NCBI RefSeq assembly: GCF_027111295.1
Contig: NZ_CP114287.1
Location: 5,580,001 to 5,644,000 of the forward strand
DNA length: 64,000 nucleotides
Direction: 5' to 3'
DNA from: Flavobacterium gelatinilyticum
Lineage (GTDB): Bacteria > Bacteroidota > Bacteroidia > Flavobacteriales > Flavobacteriaceae
Under the pieces are notes generated by a model. It was not told the origin of the DNA. It ran no database searches and worked only from the letters and a program-made list of their open reading frames with translations. Both the position numbers and the translations under genes were made by a program. Positions 1 through 10,126 of the stretch are shown here, one piece after another (position 1 is the stretch's first letter; each line of letters starts with the position of its first letter).

Positions 1-1983
1 GATGCTGCAATGGCTTATGTTTCATTCAATGCAGAAAAAGGAAAAGATGTAGTGGTTCGTTTTGAAATCGATCCAACAACAAATCCAGACATCGTAAAAC
101 AAATTGTTGTGAATGGTTTTGAATTGGATACACCAAATTTGATGAATCAGGCACGTACTCCGGAACCTGCAAACAGAGATGAACATGTTGAAGTAACCAA
201 AAATGTGATTTTAAAATGGGATGCTCCAAAAAGTGTTGCAGCTCATAAATTGTATTTTGGTTTAGATCAAAATACGGTAGCAAATGCAACAGAATCTTCA
301 AAAGAATTCAAAGGGAAATTGATAGATAAAAGTTTCTCAGTTTCGGATTTATACAGCGGTTCAACGTATTATTGGAGAGTCGACGAAGTTGATACTAACG
401 GACAAGAAACTTTAGGAAATGTTTGGTCGTTTAAACCAGCTCAATTGGCTTTTCCAGGCGCTGAAGGTTACGGACGTTATGCTGTTGGTGGTCGTGGCGG
501 AAAAGTAATCGAAGTTACCAATTTAAACGATGACGGACCGGGAAGTTTACGTGATGCCATTAATCAGGAAATTGGACCAAGAACGATTGTTTTTAATGTT
601 TCCGGGAATATAAAGTTAGAATCAAGATTAGTTGTAAATCAGCCTTATATTACGATTGCTGGACAAACAGCTCCGGGTGAGGGAATTACAATTAGCAGAG
701 CACCAATAGGATTGACAGGAAATGAAGGGGTTATCCGCTTTTTGAAAGTGAGAATTGGAGGCGGAAGAACGTATGACGGAATGGGATTAACGGGCGCTAA
801 TTTTAGTATTATTGATCACTGTTCAATCAGCTGGACTATTGATGAATCGTTTAGTTCACGTGGTGCGCATCATATCACATTGCAGCGAACTTTAATTTCT
901 GAGGCTTTAAATGTTGCCGGACATAGTAAATATGGAGAAGGAAAAATGCACGGATATGCGGCTACAATTGGCGGCGATATAGGAAGTTTTCACCATAATT
1001 TATTGGCGCACAACGAAGGCCGTAACTGGAGTATTGGCGGCGGTTTAAGCGGTGACGGATTTTACACAGGAAGATTGGATATTCGTAATAACGTAGTTTA
1101 CAACTGGGGAAAAAGAGCCACTGATGGTGGTGCAAACGAAGTAAACTTTGTAAACAATTATTACAAACCGGGCGCTTCGACTAAGATTTTTGTGGCTTTG
1201 AATGCACAACACGAAGGCGTTGGAAAAGGAATGCAGCGTTATTATTTTGATGGAAATGTGATGCCTGGTTATTTTGATGAAAAAACGCAGGATAAAGGAC
1301 GAAAAATGACCATTACAAATAAAGAGATGGTTAACTATGAAACTTTCGTAAACAAGCCTTTTTTTGAATCTTATGTAAATACGCAATCGGCTAAAGGAGC
1401 ATATAAAAATGTACTTTCAGATGTTGGTGCGAATCAGTCGCATTTTGATAAACATGATAAGAGAATTATTGATGAAACTTTAAAAGGAACATTCACATAC
1501 AAAGGAAGTAAAAGCGGTCAGGGCGGTATGATTGATAATGAAGAAGATGCGGGAGGTTGGCCAAATTTTCCATCAGAAACACGTGCTGCAGATTGGGATA
1601 CCGATCATGACGGATTACCAAACTGGTGGGAAAAGGCTTTTGGTTTAAACGAAAATTCGCCAGCAGGAGATTTCTCAGATGCAAATTCAGATGTTGATAA
1701 AGACGGTTTTACGCAATTGGATAATTATTTAGACTGGCTGGCTCAGCCTCATTATTTTATTAATTTAAAAGATAAAAAATCTTTAGCTGTTGCTGATTTT
1801 TTCAAAGGATATGAAAACAAACCAACTTATACTTTCTCTGATGTTAAAAACGGAAAAGCGAGTTTAAAAGGAAAGGAAATTCAGTTTACAGCCGAAAATA
1901 AAGGTTTTGCATCATTTGTACTAACAGTAAAAGATGTAGATGGAGATTCAATGAGCAGAACAATCAATTTCTTTGTAGAGTAA
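1..1983 (+). CDS. Pectate lyase, PL1 family, with FnIII and calcium-binding tail (5' end outside window)
   Basis: Cleaves polygalacturonate by beta-elimination (family knowledge). The reading frame is open from base 1, so the N-terminus and signal peptide are missing; the ATG at position 10 is probably internal. Visible residues (660) show the end of a beta-sandwich (about 1-45), a fibronectin-III-like domain (about 50-145, ending YYWRVDEVD..VWSFKPA) and a PL1 beta-helix starting at AFPGAEGYG. PL1 hallmarks are GGRGGKVIEVTNL, the DHCSISW block (equivalent to the vWiDH motif) and the Arg of HNEGRNWSIGG. A tail with two Asp-rich loops (DTDHDGLPNWWEKAFGLN and DANSDVDKDG) resembles calcium-binding dockerin/TSP3 loops, followed by an Ig/cadherin-like end. 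The same Asp-rich tail is shared with the PL1 genes at 12243 and 14900, but this one has extra flanking domains. No type IX secretion C-terminal signal is evident. Confidence 0.9.
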   Translation, partial: DAAMAYVSFNAEKGKDVVVRFEIDPTTNPDIVKQIVVNGFELDTPNLMNQARTPEPANRDEHVEVTKNVILKWDAPKSVAAHKLYFGLDQNTVANATESSKEFKGKLIDKSFSVSDLYSGSTYYWRVDEVDTNGQETLGNVWSFKPAQLAFPGAEGYGRYAVGGRGGKVIEVTNLNDDGPGSLRDAINQEIGPRTIVFNVSGNIKLESRLVVNQPYITIAGQTAPGEGITISRAPIGLTGNEGVIRFLKVRIGGGRTYDGMGLTGANFSIIDHCSISWTIDESFSSRGAHHITLQRTLISEALNVAGHSKYGEGKMHGYAATIGGDIGSFHHNLLAHNEGRNWSIGGGLSGDGFYTGRLDIRNNVVYNWGKRATDGGANEVNFVNNYYKPGASTKIFVALNAQHEGVGKGMQRYYFDGNVMPGYFDEKTQDKGRKMTITNKEMVNYETFVNKPFFESYVNTQSAKGAYKNVLSDVGANQSHFDKHDKRIIDETLKGTFTYKGSKSGQGGMIDNEEDAGGWPNFPSETRAADWDTDHDGLPNWWEKAFGLNENSPAGDFSDANSDVDKDGFTQLDNYLDWLAQPHYFINLKDKKSLAVADFFKGYENKPTYTFSDVKNGKASLKGKEIQFTAENKGFASFVLTVKDVDGDSMSRTINFFVE

Positions 1984-1990
1984 AATGTTT

Positions 1991-2084
1991 GAACCATATA
2001 AGTCATATAAGAAATTATAAGATTGACTTAATGTGTTTAAAATCAGAACTTAATTTAAATGAACTTATATTACTTATATGGTTC
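1991..2084. repeat. Inverted repeat of the AACCATATAAG family
   Basis: Arms GAACCATATAAGTCATATAAG (1991-2011) and CTTATATTACTTATATGGTTC (2064-2084) are complementary apart from one position and fill the gap between the PL1 stop and the GH127 start. The right arm overlaps the ATG at 2078, which argues for the start at 2099. Related copies lie at 33693, 45361, 49056-49123, 51576 and 52973. Confidence 0.75.
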
Positions 2085-2098
2085 AAAATCAAAATAAA

Positions 2099-4120
2099 AT
2101 GAAAAAAGTATTAAATGTTTCTCTTAGCTTATTTTTTGTTGGTGTTGGAGTAGTGGCTCAAAACAAAGGTTTAGTTGCGAATTCACAAAGTCCATATTCT
2201 AAATTGCAGAGCGTAGGTTTGCAAGACGTAAAATGGACCAACGGATTCTGGAAAGAACAATTTGATGTAGAAACCAAAAATACGCTGCCATACATGTGGG
2301 ATTTGTATCATAGCGAAACTTCTCATGCATACAAAAACTTCGAAATTGCAGCAGGATTAGATAAAGGAACTTTCAAAGGACCTTCTTTTCATGATGGTGA
2401 TTTCTACAAGATTTTTGAAGGAATGGCAGCAACTTATGCCATTACAAAAGACAAAAAGCTTGATGCCGAAATGGATAAAGCCATTGCGCTTTTTGCGAAA
2501 GTACAGCGTAAGGACGGTTACATCCATACACCGGTTTTAATTGACGAACGCTGGGGAACTTTAGGCCCGGAAGAAGTTAAAAAACAATTGGGTTTCGAGA
2601 AATACAATATGGGACATTTAATGACTGCGGCTTGCATTCATTATCGTGCGACAGGAAAAACGAATTTCCTGAATATTGCAAAAGGAGTGGCCGATTTCTT
2701 ATACGATTTCTACAAAAAAGCTTCGCCAGAATTGGCAAGAAATGCGATTTGTCCGTCTCATTATATGGGAATTGTTGAAATGTACAGAACAGTAAAAGAC
2801 CCGAAATATTTGGAATTGGCTAATAATCTGATTGACATTCGCGGAACTACAAATGATGGAACCGATGACAATCAGGACAGAGTTCCGTTCAGACAACAAA
2901 CTACTGCAATGGGTCACGCTGTAAGAGCCAATTATCTATATGCAGGAGTTGCCGATTTATATGCAGAAACGGGAGAAAAGAAATTATTAGACAATCTGGA
3001 ATCGATTTGGGATGATGTTACGTACCGCAAAATGTACATTACAGGTGGTTGTGGTTCGTTATATGACGGAGTTTCGCCAGACGGAACTTCTTACGATCCA
3101 ACTGTAGTTCAGAAGATTCATCAGGCGTACGGAAGACCTTTCCAATTGCCAAACGCTACGGCTCATACCGAAACTTGTGCGAATATTGGAAATGTGTTGT
3201 GGAACTGGAGAATGCTTCAAATTACGGGAGATGCCAAATATGCTGATATTGTCGAATTAGCGCTTTATAACAGCGTACTTTCGGGAATGAATTTAGAAGG
3301 AGATAAGTTTTTGTACAACAATCCTTTGAATGTTTCAAACGATTTGCCGTTTCATCAAAGATGGGGAAATGTGCGTGAAGGTTATATTGCTTTATCAAAC
3401 TGTTGCGCGCCAAACGTAACGAGAACAGTTGCCGAAGTTGGAAATTACGCTTACAATCTTTCAAAAGAAGGTTTGTATGTGAATTTGTATGGAAGTAACA
3501 ATTTGAATACAAAAACCTTAAGCGGAGAAGCATTAGAAATTGAACAGCAGACCAATTATCCTTGGGACGGAAAAGTAACTTTGAAAATCGTGAAAGCGCC
3601 AAAGGATTTGCAGGCTTTCTTTTTAAGAATTCCGGGTTGGAGTCAGAATGCGGAAGTTTCGGTAAACAATTCGAAAGTTTCAGATAAAATCGTTTCAGGA
3701 ACTTATTTGAAATTAAACCAAAAATGGAAAAAAGGCGATGTTATTGAACTGAATATTCCGATGCCAGTTGAGCTTATGGAGGCCAATCCGTTAGTGGAAG
3801 AAGTAAAAAATCAGGTTGCAGTAAAAAGAGGACCTTTGGTTTATTGTTTAGAATCAGATCAGCTTCCTGCTAAAACAAGTGTGAATGATGTGATTTTAAA
3901 CCTGAATTCTGATTTTAAAACTGATTTTACAGAATTGAAAAACAGAAAATTAGTTACGATTGAAGCGACTTCAAAAATTGCTGCTGATAATTCTTGGAAT
4001 AAAACACTTTACAAACCAATTTCAACAAAAGACGGAAAATCTTTAACTGTAAAATTGGTTCCGTATTTTGCATGGGGAAATAAAGGGCAGGGAGAAATGA
4101 CGGTTTGGATGTCGCATTAA
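2099..4120 (+). CDS. GH127-type (DUF1680) beta-L-arabinofuranosidase-like enzyme
   Basis: A member of the DUF1680/GH127 superfamily, whose characterised members remove beta-L-arabinofuranose; a GH127 in the Bacteroides RG-II system acts on aceric acid, so the exact sugar is open. The start at 2099 (MKKVLNVSLSLFF) gives a clean signal peptide ending VVAQ; the earlier ATG at 2078 lies inside a repeat. The mature protein of about 650 residues has an (alpha/alpha)6 barrel followed by beta-sandwich domains. The family zinc/nucleophile residues are all visible: E358 and C360 in HTETCANIG, and the Cys pair C435-C436 in LSNCCAPN (numbering from 2099). It therefore looks catalytically intact. GH146, a sister family with the same Cys/Glu set, is the main alternative. 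It sits directly behind PL1 in the pectin locus. Confidence 0.9.
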   Translation: MKKVLNVSLSLFFVGVGVVAQNKGLVANSQSPYSKLQSVGLQDVKWTNGFWKEQFDVETKNTLPYMWDLYHSETSHAYKNFEIAAGLDKGTFKGPSFHDGDFYKIFEGMAATYAITKDKKLDAEMDKAIALFAKVQRKDGYIHTPVLIDERWGTLGPEEVKKQLGFEKYNMGHLMTAACIHYRATGKTNFLNIAKGVADFLYDFYKKASPELARNAICPSHYMGIVEMYRTVKDPKYLELANNLIDIRGTTNDGTDDNQDRVPFRQQTTAMGHAVRANYLYAGVADLYAETGEKKLLDNLESIWDDVTYRKMYITGGCGSLYDGVSPDGTSYDPTVVQKIHQAYGRPFQLPNATAHTETCANIGNVLWNWRMLQITGDAKYADIVELALYNSVLSGMNLEGDKFLYNNPLNVSNDLPFHQRWGNVREGYIALSNCCAPNVTRTVAEVGNYAYNLSKEGLYVNLYGSNNLNTKTLSGEALEIEQQTNYPWDGKVTLKIVKAPKDLQAFFLRIPGWSQNAEVSVNNSKVSDKIVSGTYLKLNQKWKKGDVIELNIPMPVELMEANPLVEEVKNQVAVKRGPLVYCLESDQLPAKTSVNDVILNLNSDFKTDFTELKNRKLVTIEATSKIAADNSWNKTLYKPISTKDGKSLTVKLVPYFAWGNKGQGEMTVWMSH

Positions 4121-4223
4121 TTTTTTTGGGACGCGGATTTGGCGGATTTACTCCGTAAAGACGCTGATTAAAAACGGATTTTTTATAAAATTTCTTGAAC
4201 TTTGACAAAGATAGTATGTATAG

Positions 4224-4331
4224 TTTGTCATTTCGACCGAAGGGAGAAATCACACACGTAACTCTACAAAGATAGACGATTCAGATTGCGGAATTTCTAG
4301 TGTGATTTCTCCCTACGGTCGAAATGACAAA
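4224..4331. repeat. Long inverted repeat, GTCATTTCGAC family
   Basis: Arms at 4224-4255 (TTTGTCATTTCGACCGAAGG, then GAGAAATCACAC) and 4300-4331 (GTGTGATTTCTCCC.. GGTCGAAATGACAAA) form a hairpin of about 32 bp with a few mismatches around a 44-base loop. Related elements occur at 36810-36910 and, degenerate, at 42141-42267. The preceding 4131-4180 holds GACGCGGATTTGGCGGATTT-type repeats also seen at 26621-26745. Confidence 0.8.
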
Positions 4332-4354
4332 ACAAAATCAATAAATTAAAAACT

Positions 4355-5338
4355 ATGAAATATATTCTGGCTTTATTTTTAATAACATTTTCTGTATCAG
4401 CCCAAACGCTCGATAACAAATTAGCATTAACCGTTGCTCAGGATGGTTCTGGAGATTTTAAAACTATTCAGGAAGCGGTAAATAATGTAAAAGACAATTC
4501 AGAAAAACGTGTTGTCATAACCATAAAGCCAGGGAAATATATAGAGAAGTTAGAAATTCCGGTTTCTAAACCATTCATTACTTTAAAAGGAACGGAGAGA
4601 AATAAAACGATTATTTCATTTGATGATTATTCTGGGAAACCGCTTCGTGAACCAGATCCGTCAGGGAAAAAGGAGTTTGGAACAGGAACTTCGTATTCTT
4701 TTTTGATTTTAGGAAATGATACTACACTCGAAAGTCTAACCGTCGAAAACACAGCAGGACGAGTAGGGCAGGCGGTTGCACTTCACATTAAAGGAGATAG
4801 AGTTATTGTAAAGAATTGCAATCTTTTAGCAAATCAGGATACGCTTTATTTATCAGAAGGAAATACTAGGATCTATTTCGAAAACTGCTTCATCAACGGA
4901 ACAACCGATTTTATTTTCGGAGCGGCAACGGCTTATTTTTATAAATGCACAATCGAAAGTTTAGTAAACTCTTATATTACTGCCGCTTCGACGCCGCAAG
5001 GACAAGGTTATGGTTTTGTTTTTACAGATTGTAAGCTTACTGCAAAAGATAAATCGGTAGACAAAGTGTTTCTGGGAAGACCTTGGAGACCTTATGCTCA
5101 AACTGTTTTTATCAATACCGATATAGGTTCGCATATTATTCCCGAAGGTTGGAATGCATGGATTGATACCCGATTTCCTGATAAAGACAAAACAGCTTAT
5201 TATGCAGAATTTGGCAGTAAAGGTTCAAGTGCAAAAGATGTATCTCAACGCGTTGCATGGTCGCATCAGTTAAAGAAAGAAAATATTAAAAAATACGATA
5301 GAGATTTAGTTTTAAACGGATGGAATCCAAATAAATAG
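4355..5338 (+). CDS. Pectinesterase (pectin methylesterase), CE8
   Basis: Hydrolyses methyl esters of homogalacturonan, producing the de-esterified stretches that PL1 and GH28 enzymes cut. The 327-residue protein starts with a signal peptide (MKYILALFLITFSVSA, cleavage before Q17) and a right-handed beta-helix. CE8 signatures appear in order: GKYIEK (60-65), GQAVALHI (138-145), QDTLYL with catalytic D162, DFIFGAAT with D185, and LGRPWRPYAQT with R242; the C-terminal PEGWNAW is also typical. All catalytic residues are present and the length is normal for a single-domain bacterial enzyme. It is followed after 4 bases by the CE12 gene, so the two are almost certainly co-transcribed. Confidence 0.95.
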   Translation: MKYILALFLITFSVSAQTLDNKLALTVAQDGSGDFKTIQEAVNNVKDNSEKRVVITIKPGKYIEKLEIPVSKPFITLKGTERNKTIISFDDYSGKPLREPDPSGKKEFGTGTSYSFLILGNDTTLESLTVENTAGRVGQAVALHIKGDRVIVKNCNLLANQDTLYLSEGNTRIYFENCFINGTTDFIFGAATAYFYKCTIESLVNSYITAASTPQGQGYGFVFTDCKLTAKDKSVDKVFLGRPWRPYAQTVFINTDIGSHIIPEGWNAWIDTRFPDKDKTAYYAEFGSKGSSAKDVSQRVAWSHQLKKENIKKYDRDLVLNGWNPNK

Positions 5339-5342
5339 AATC

Positions 5343-6125
5343 ATGAAAAACCTTGTAATTTTTCCAGTTGGATTGTGCTTAATTTTAGTATTGGGCGCCT
5401 TTAGTTTCAAATCAAAAGTAACGACTATTTATTTAATTGGAGATTCAACCGTTGCTGACTATTCGTTAGAAGAAAATTATCAAACCAAAAAGTTTCCGCA
5501 AGTAGGCTGGGGACAGGTTTTTCAGCCTTTCTTTCAAAAAGACAGCTTAAAATTGATCAAGAATATTTTAGGTTCTGCCAAAGAAGTTAAAGTTGATGAT
5601 CGTGCAAAAGGAGGAAGAAGTACCAGAACTTTTTTTCAGGAAGGACGTTGGGCTTCGGTTTACAAATCACTTCAAAAAGGAGATGTTGTCATGATGCAGT
5701 TTGGTCATAATGATGCTTCTGTTGAAAAAACGGAACGTTATGTCAATATTGAAGGTTACAAAGAGTTTCTACGACTTTTCATTAACCAAACCAAAGAAAA
5801 AGGAGCGACACCAATTGTTCTGACTCCGGTTGCCCGAAATTATCCATGGAAAGATGGAAAATTAAATAATGTTCACGGCGAATATCCGCAGGCATCGATT
5901 GATGTTGCCAGGGAATTAAATGTAAAATATATTGATTTGAATGAACTTTCTATGAGCTTTTTTTCATCAAAAGGACAAGAATATGTTACTGTAAATTACT
6001 TCATGAATTTCGAAGCAGGTAAGTATCCCGCCTTTCCGGAAGGGCAAAAAGACAATACACATTTCCAGACAGAAGGCGGAATTGCTGTAGCTAAGCTCGT
6101 TTTTGAAGAAATGAAAAAATTATAA
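5343..6125 (+). CDS. Rhamnogalacturonan acetylesterase-like SGNH hydrolase, CE12
   Basis: Removes acetyl groups from pectin, classically the RG-I backbone (family knowledge). The 260 residues open with a hydrophobic N-terminus (MKNLVIFPVGLCLILVLGAF) that may act as signal peptide or anchor; unlike its neighbours it has no Gln at a clear cleavage site. SGNH blocks: I, LIGDST with S35; II, the Gly of AKGGRSTRTF (90-91); III, FGHND with N123; V, DNTH with D237 and H240. All four catalytic elements are intact. The 4-base spacing after CE8 suggests coupled expression of the two esterases, giving joint demethylation and deacetylation. Confidence 0.92.
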   Translation: MKNLVIFPVGLCLILVLGAFSFKSKVTTIYLIGDSTVADYSLEENYQTKKFPQVGWGQVFQPFFQKDSLKLIKNILGSAKEVKVDDRAKGGRSTRTFFQEGRWASVYKSLQKGDVVMMQFGHNDASVEKTERYVNIEGYKEFLRLFINQTKEKGATPIVLTPVARNYPWKDGKLNNVHGEYPQASIDVARELNVKYIDLNELSMSFFSSKGQEYVTVNYFMNFEAGKYPAFPEGQKDNTHFQTEGGIAVAKLVFEEMKKL

Positions 6126-6754
6126 AGTACTGTTTCGTAAGAATATTTTTCTGGCGAAACTTTTTTTTAGAAAAAATTAAGAATTTATAAAAAAATCTTG
6201 GTCAGAATTTACGTTTAAAAAATTGATTTTTTTCTAAAATATTTTCAATTAAACTGTACTGTCCGGTTTCTTCATGTGTAGGTTTTTTAATATGAAATTA
6301 TTGTTTTTTACCCTTGAAAAATTAAAAATTACGAATTCGATTTCATAAATGTAAAGTCTTATTACTCAGAACGCAATAAAATAGTTTTTGAATTAAAATC
6401 AGAGTTTTACTGATTTTAGTGAATTTTTTACTTCTTTTGCCTAAAAAGCGGTTTGTATATTTTGGTTTATGCAAACAAGTGCTGCTGTTTTTTTATTCCA
6501 AATACTTTTTCGGTGTATTTTTTATCAATATGGTTTTTTTTATGTGTTTTTTTTTAAAATACTATGATTAAAACAGGATAGAGCAGGACGGTTCTATTAT
6601 ATCATCATCCTATTTTTGGAATACAAAAAATAAATGTGATTTAAACATTTAAAGAGGATTTTTAAGATTTATTTAATCTTTAGTTCATTTAAAGGAAAAG
6701 CACATTTAACATGACTAACTAACAAAATAAATAACCTAACCAAAAAAAACATTT
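6126..6754. other. 629-bp non-coding region before susC
   Basis: Very AT-rich with T-runs and no ORF of note. It separates the CE8-CE12 unit from the SusCD operon and most likely carries the susC promoter and a long leader. No regulator gene or clear operator palindrome was found. A TAnnTTTG match at 6611-6618 is the best promoter candidate. Confidence 0.6.
6611..6618 (+). promoter_or_regulatory. Candidate -7 box for susC
   Basis: TATTTTTG matches the Bacteroidota TAnnTTTG -7 consensus. It lies 136 bases before the susC ATG, compatible with a leader of about 130 nt. A -33 TTTG is not seen at the expected spacing, so this is tentative. Confidence 0.35.
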
Positions 6755-9700
6755 ATGAAACAAGCACTTATTAAGAGATGTAGTTTTCTTTTGTTTACAC
6801 TTATGACTGTGATGAGTTACGCTCAAACTACAAACAGTCAGGGAACAGTAACTGTTACAGGAACGGTAACGGATAATATATCAGGTCTGCTTCCGGGAGT
6901 AAACGTAACAGAGAAATCTACCAAAAATTCTGTTTCAACAGATTTTAATGGACAATACCAAATTAAAGTTAAACCAAATGCAACTTTAGTTTTTTCCTTT
7001 ATAGGAATGAAAAAACAAGAAATAGCAATAGATGGACGTACGACTGTTAATGCTAAAATGCAGGAAGATTCTAATGTATTAGATGATATTGTAGTTGTTG
7101 CATATGGTACGCAGAAAAAGAATAAAGTTACAGGGGCTGTTATCTCATTAAAACCAGATGATTTTCAAGATCTGCCTGTTTCAAATTTATCTGAAGCATT
7201 GAGAGGTTTGACTCCAGGCGTAACAGTTTCGGGCGGTTCTACTCGTCCAGGAGAGTCAGCAAATATTCAAATACGTCAAACTTTTGGATTTTCAAAAGAT
7301 GGTAATTCGTCGATTCCATTAGTAGTTATTGATGATATGGTGCAGATTGATCCTCAAAATGGAAAACCGACTATGGAAACATTTAATCAATTAGATCCTT
7401 CAGAAATTGAAAGCATGACAATTTTGAAAGATGGTTCCGCAGCGATTTATGGATCGAGAGCTTCGCAAGGAGCTATTATAGTAAAGACTAAAAGAGGAAA
7501 ATCCGGAAAACCTAAGTTTACTTATTATAGTCAATACGCAATTAATGATGCGGTAAGTCATGGTAAAACAATGAGTGCCTATGAACACGGAATTTGGAAG
7601 AATAGATTTTTAAATTCAAATTTAGAAGCTGATAGAGCGAAATATTTTTCTCCGGCTGAACTTGAAGAAATGAAAAATTTAGATTACGATTGGCTTAAAA
7701 AAGCATGGAAACCTGCTATGCAGCAAAGACAATCACTTTCTGCAAGTGGAGGAACAGAAAAAGCAACTTATTTTGCAGGTATCACATACTTTGATCAGGG
7801 AGCTAACTTAGGAGAACAGGATTATAAAAAATGGAATTTCAGAACAGGAACTAATATTAAAGTTTCTAAGGATTTAGAATTTTCTGCTTCTGTTTCGGCT
7901 ATTACGACTGATGTGACTAAATCATTTTCTAAAGCTTCAGCTAACTTAAATGATAGTAGTTTTGGTTCAGCGGCTGGAGGTGAGCAGGCAGATTATGCAT
8001 ATTTATTGCATATGCCTAAGTACATTCCTTGGGAAACTACTTTAAATGGTAAAACATATTGGATGTCCCCTTTTCCACGTACAGATCGTAACTTAGGGAG
8101 TGCAAATTCAAATACTACCATTGCGGGATGGAACTATTTTGCAGGTTTAGATGCGGGAAAACAAACAGAAGAGCAATTTTCATATAATGTTAATTTATCT
8201 TTAGAATACAAACTGCCTTTTTTAAAGGGGTTAAGTGTAAAAGGAAGTTTTGCCAGAAGCCAATCTAGTAGTTATACAGAACAGTATCAATTGCCTTATG
8301 ATTTGCTTAGAATTTCTAATCATCATACACAGGATAATCATCTCTTAAATCCAAATTCAGAATTTGCAAATAATGGCAATCCAGAAACCAATAACCGTGG
8401 TTCAAGAGTTTATTACACTACAGATTTAGATAAACTTGTGCAAGCCAACTTTTTTGCAACATACGCCAGAACTTTTGGTAATCATAATGTATCTGCAATG
8501 TTTGGTTATGAACAATCGGAAGCTTGGAACAAACGAGTTCGTTTAGCTTATGAAGGAACTTCAAAAGACTTTTTAGGAAATAGTACTACTGCTGGACCAA
8601 TTAGCACAAACTCGGAAGCTGTGAAGGTAGAATCTGGTACACAATCTTACATAGGACGCGTCAACTATGGTTTTAAAGACAAATATCTTGTTGAATTTTT
8701 ATTTAGAAGTGACGCTTCTACTAAATTTGCTCCGCAAAATTACTGGGGCTTTTTTCCTGGTGCACAATTGGGATGGGTAGTATCGAAAGAAGATTGGTTT
8801 AGCGAAAATGTTTCATGGGTCAATAACTTGAAATTACGTTATTCAATTGGAAAAACAGGTAAGGATAATATTGATTATTGGAGATGGCTGCAGTTTTATG
8901 AACCATTGCCAGACAAAGGAGTTCAATTTGGTGGAAATGGAGGTCTTTTAGGAGGTGGAATTACGCCGCGTCCAAATCCAAATGAAGATGTACATTGGGA
9001 TACTACAATCAAAAACAATATTGGTATAGACCTTGCATTCCTTAAAAACAGACTACAAATCTCGGCAGATTACTATTATGATAGAACGACAAATGCCTTG
9101 ATTGGATTGGCTGCTGAAGCTGGTACTCCAATTTCAGTGGGAGGTGGTTTTGCAGAGGTTAATTATGCTGCGATTGATGCATGGGGATCTGAATTTAGTT
9201 TAAACTGGAATGATAAAATCAAAGAAAACTTTAGTTATAATGTTGGTATAAACTTTGGATTCTCAGATAATGAAGTTAAACAATACCCTACACTGGCAAG
9301 ACCAAATGCAAATATGAATGTAACAGAGGTTGGTTCTTCAACCTTTTTTCCAACATATGGATTCAAGACATGGAAAGGTACTTCAACAGGTGATGGTATC
9401 TTAAGAACAGACGAGGATATTGTAAATTATTGGAATTATTTAACGGAACGAGCTACAGCTGTAGGCGGAGTACCAAATTATTTGACTATTAATAATGTAG
9501 GTTCAATGCGCAAAGGGATGCTGGCTTATGAAGATACTGGAGGGGTTTACAATGCGTCAACAAGAACTCAAGCTGGGGCTGATGGTAGAATTCAGGCAAA
9601 TGAAGATTATGTGAAACTTGCAAATAGCAGTAGAACTTATGGCTTTACAAGTAATCTAGGTTTCAAATATAAAACGTTTTATTTTAAAACACAGATTCAA

Positions 9701-10108
9701 ACTTCTTGGGGAGGTTACAGATCTATGGATTTAGTAAAACAAGGAACTGGATCTGCTCATAATGATTGGGCTCATGAATCTTTTTGGACAGATATGTATG
9801 ATGCTAACGATAATCCTAACGGTAAGTATCCTAACATGGGACAACAGGAATCTATTTTTTATCCATCTGATTTTTGGCAATTGGATACTTTTAGATGTGT
9901 AATTAGAAATATGACGGTTGGATTTGAACTTCCAAAAGAGGCAATGAAACAGTTAAATATTCAAAAAGCTACTTTAGGTATTACAGGGAACAACCTTTGG
10001 GATTTGTATAATCCTTATCCAAATCATTATAGAAATATGTATGATGATTCAGTTTCTAGATATCCAACTCTTAGAACCTGGTCAATTAATTTGAATGTAT
10101 CATTCTAA
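6755..10108 (+). CDS. SusC-like TonB-dependent outer-membrane transporter
   Basis: Outer-membrane beta-barrel that imports oligosaccharides, presumably pectin fragments, with the SusD lid encoded 18 bases downstream. The 1117-residue protein has a signal peptide ending SYAQ, a carboxypeptidase-regulatory-like domain (about 30-105, GTVTDNISGLLPGVNVTEKS), a TonB box region at DDIVVVAYGTQKK, a plug domain (about 120-235, including ESMTILKDGSAAIYGSRASQ, the SusC signature) and a large barrel ending in an aromatic residue (INLNVSF). Length and order are typical of SusC. It is the only SusC in the window, so it must serve the whole enzyme set or other pairs lie outside. Confidence 0.96.
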   Translation: MKQALIKRCSFLLFTLMTVMSYAQTTNSQGTVTVTGTVTDNISGLLPGVNVTEKSTKNSVSTDFNGQYQIKVKPNATLVFSFIGMKKQEIAIDGRTTVNAKMQEDSNVLDDIVVVAYGTQKKNKVTGAVISLKPDDFQDLPVSNLSEALRGLTPGVTVSGGSTRPGESANIQIRQTFGFSKDGNSSIPLVVIDDMVQIDPQNGKPTMETFNQLDPSEIESMTILKDGSAAIYGSRASQGAIIVKTKRGKSGKPKFTYYSQYAINDAVSHGKTMSAYEHGIWKNRFLNSNLEADRAKYFSPAELEEMKNLDYDWLKKAWKPAMQQRQSLSASGGTEKATYFAGITYFDQGANLGEQDYKKWNFRTGTNIKVSKDLEFSASVSAITTDVTKSFSKASANLNDSSFGSAAGGEQADYAYLLHMPKYIPWETTLNGKTYWMSPFPRTDRNLGSANSNTTIAGWNYFAGLDAGKQTEEQFSYNVNLSLEYKLPFLKGLSVKGSFARSQSSSYTEQYQLPYDLLRISNHHTQDNHLLNPNSEFANNGNPETNNRGSRVYYTTDLDKLVQANFFATYARTFGNHNVSAMFGYEQSEAWNKRVRLAYEGTSKDFLGNSTTAGPISTNSEAVKVESGTQSYIGRVNYGFKDKYLVEFLFRSDASTKFAPQNYWGFFPGAQLGWVVSKEDWFSENVSWVNNLKLRYSIGKTGKDNIDYWRWLQFYEPLPDKGVQFGGNGGLLGGGITPRPNPNEDVHWDTTIKNNIGIDLAFLKNRLQISADYYYDRTTNALIGLAAEAGTPISVGGGFAEVNYAAIDAWGSEFSLNWNDKIKENFSYNVGINFGFSDNEVKQYPTLARPNANMNVTEVGSSTFFPTYGFKTWKGTSTGDGILRTDEDIVNYWNYLTERATAVGGVPNYLTINNVGSMRKGMLAYEDTGGVYNASTRTQAGADGRIQANEDYVKLANSSRTYGFTSNLGFKYKTFYFKTQIQTSWGGYRSMDLVKQGTGSAHNDWAHESFWTDMYDANDNPNGKYPNMGQQESIFYPSDFWQLDTFRCVIRNMTVGFELPKEAMKQLNIQKATLGITGNNLWDLYNPYPNHYRNMYDDSVSRYPTLRTWSINLNVSF

Positions 10109-10126
10109 TTTTAAGTAAAAACAATT

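Noticed and set aside
1045..1386. Reverse-strand ORFs inside the large + strand genes
   Set aside because: They are low-complexity shadows of the coding genes, without domains, signal peptides or independent gaps.
6126..6754. Hidden small gene before susC
   Set aside because: All frames are broken by frequent stops in this AT-rich stretch and no short ORF has a convincing start and composition.
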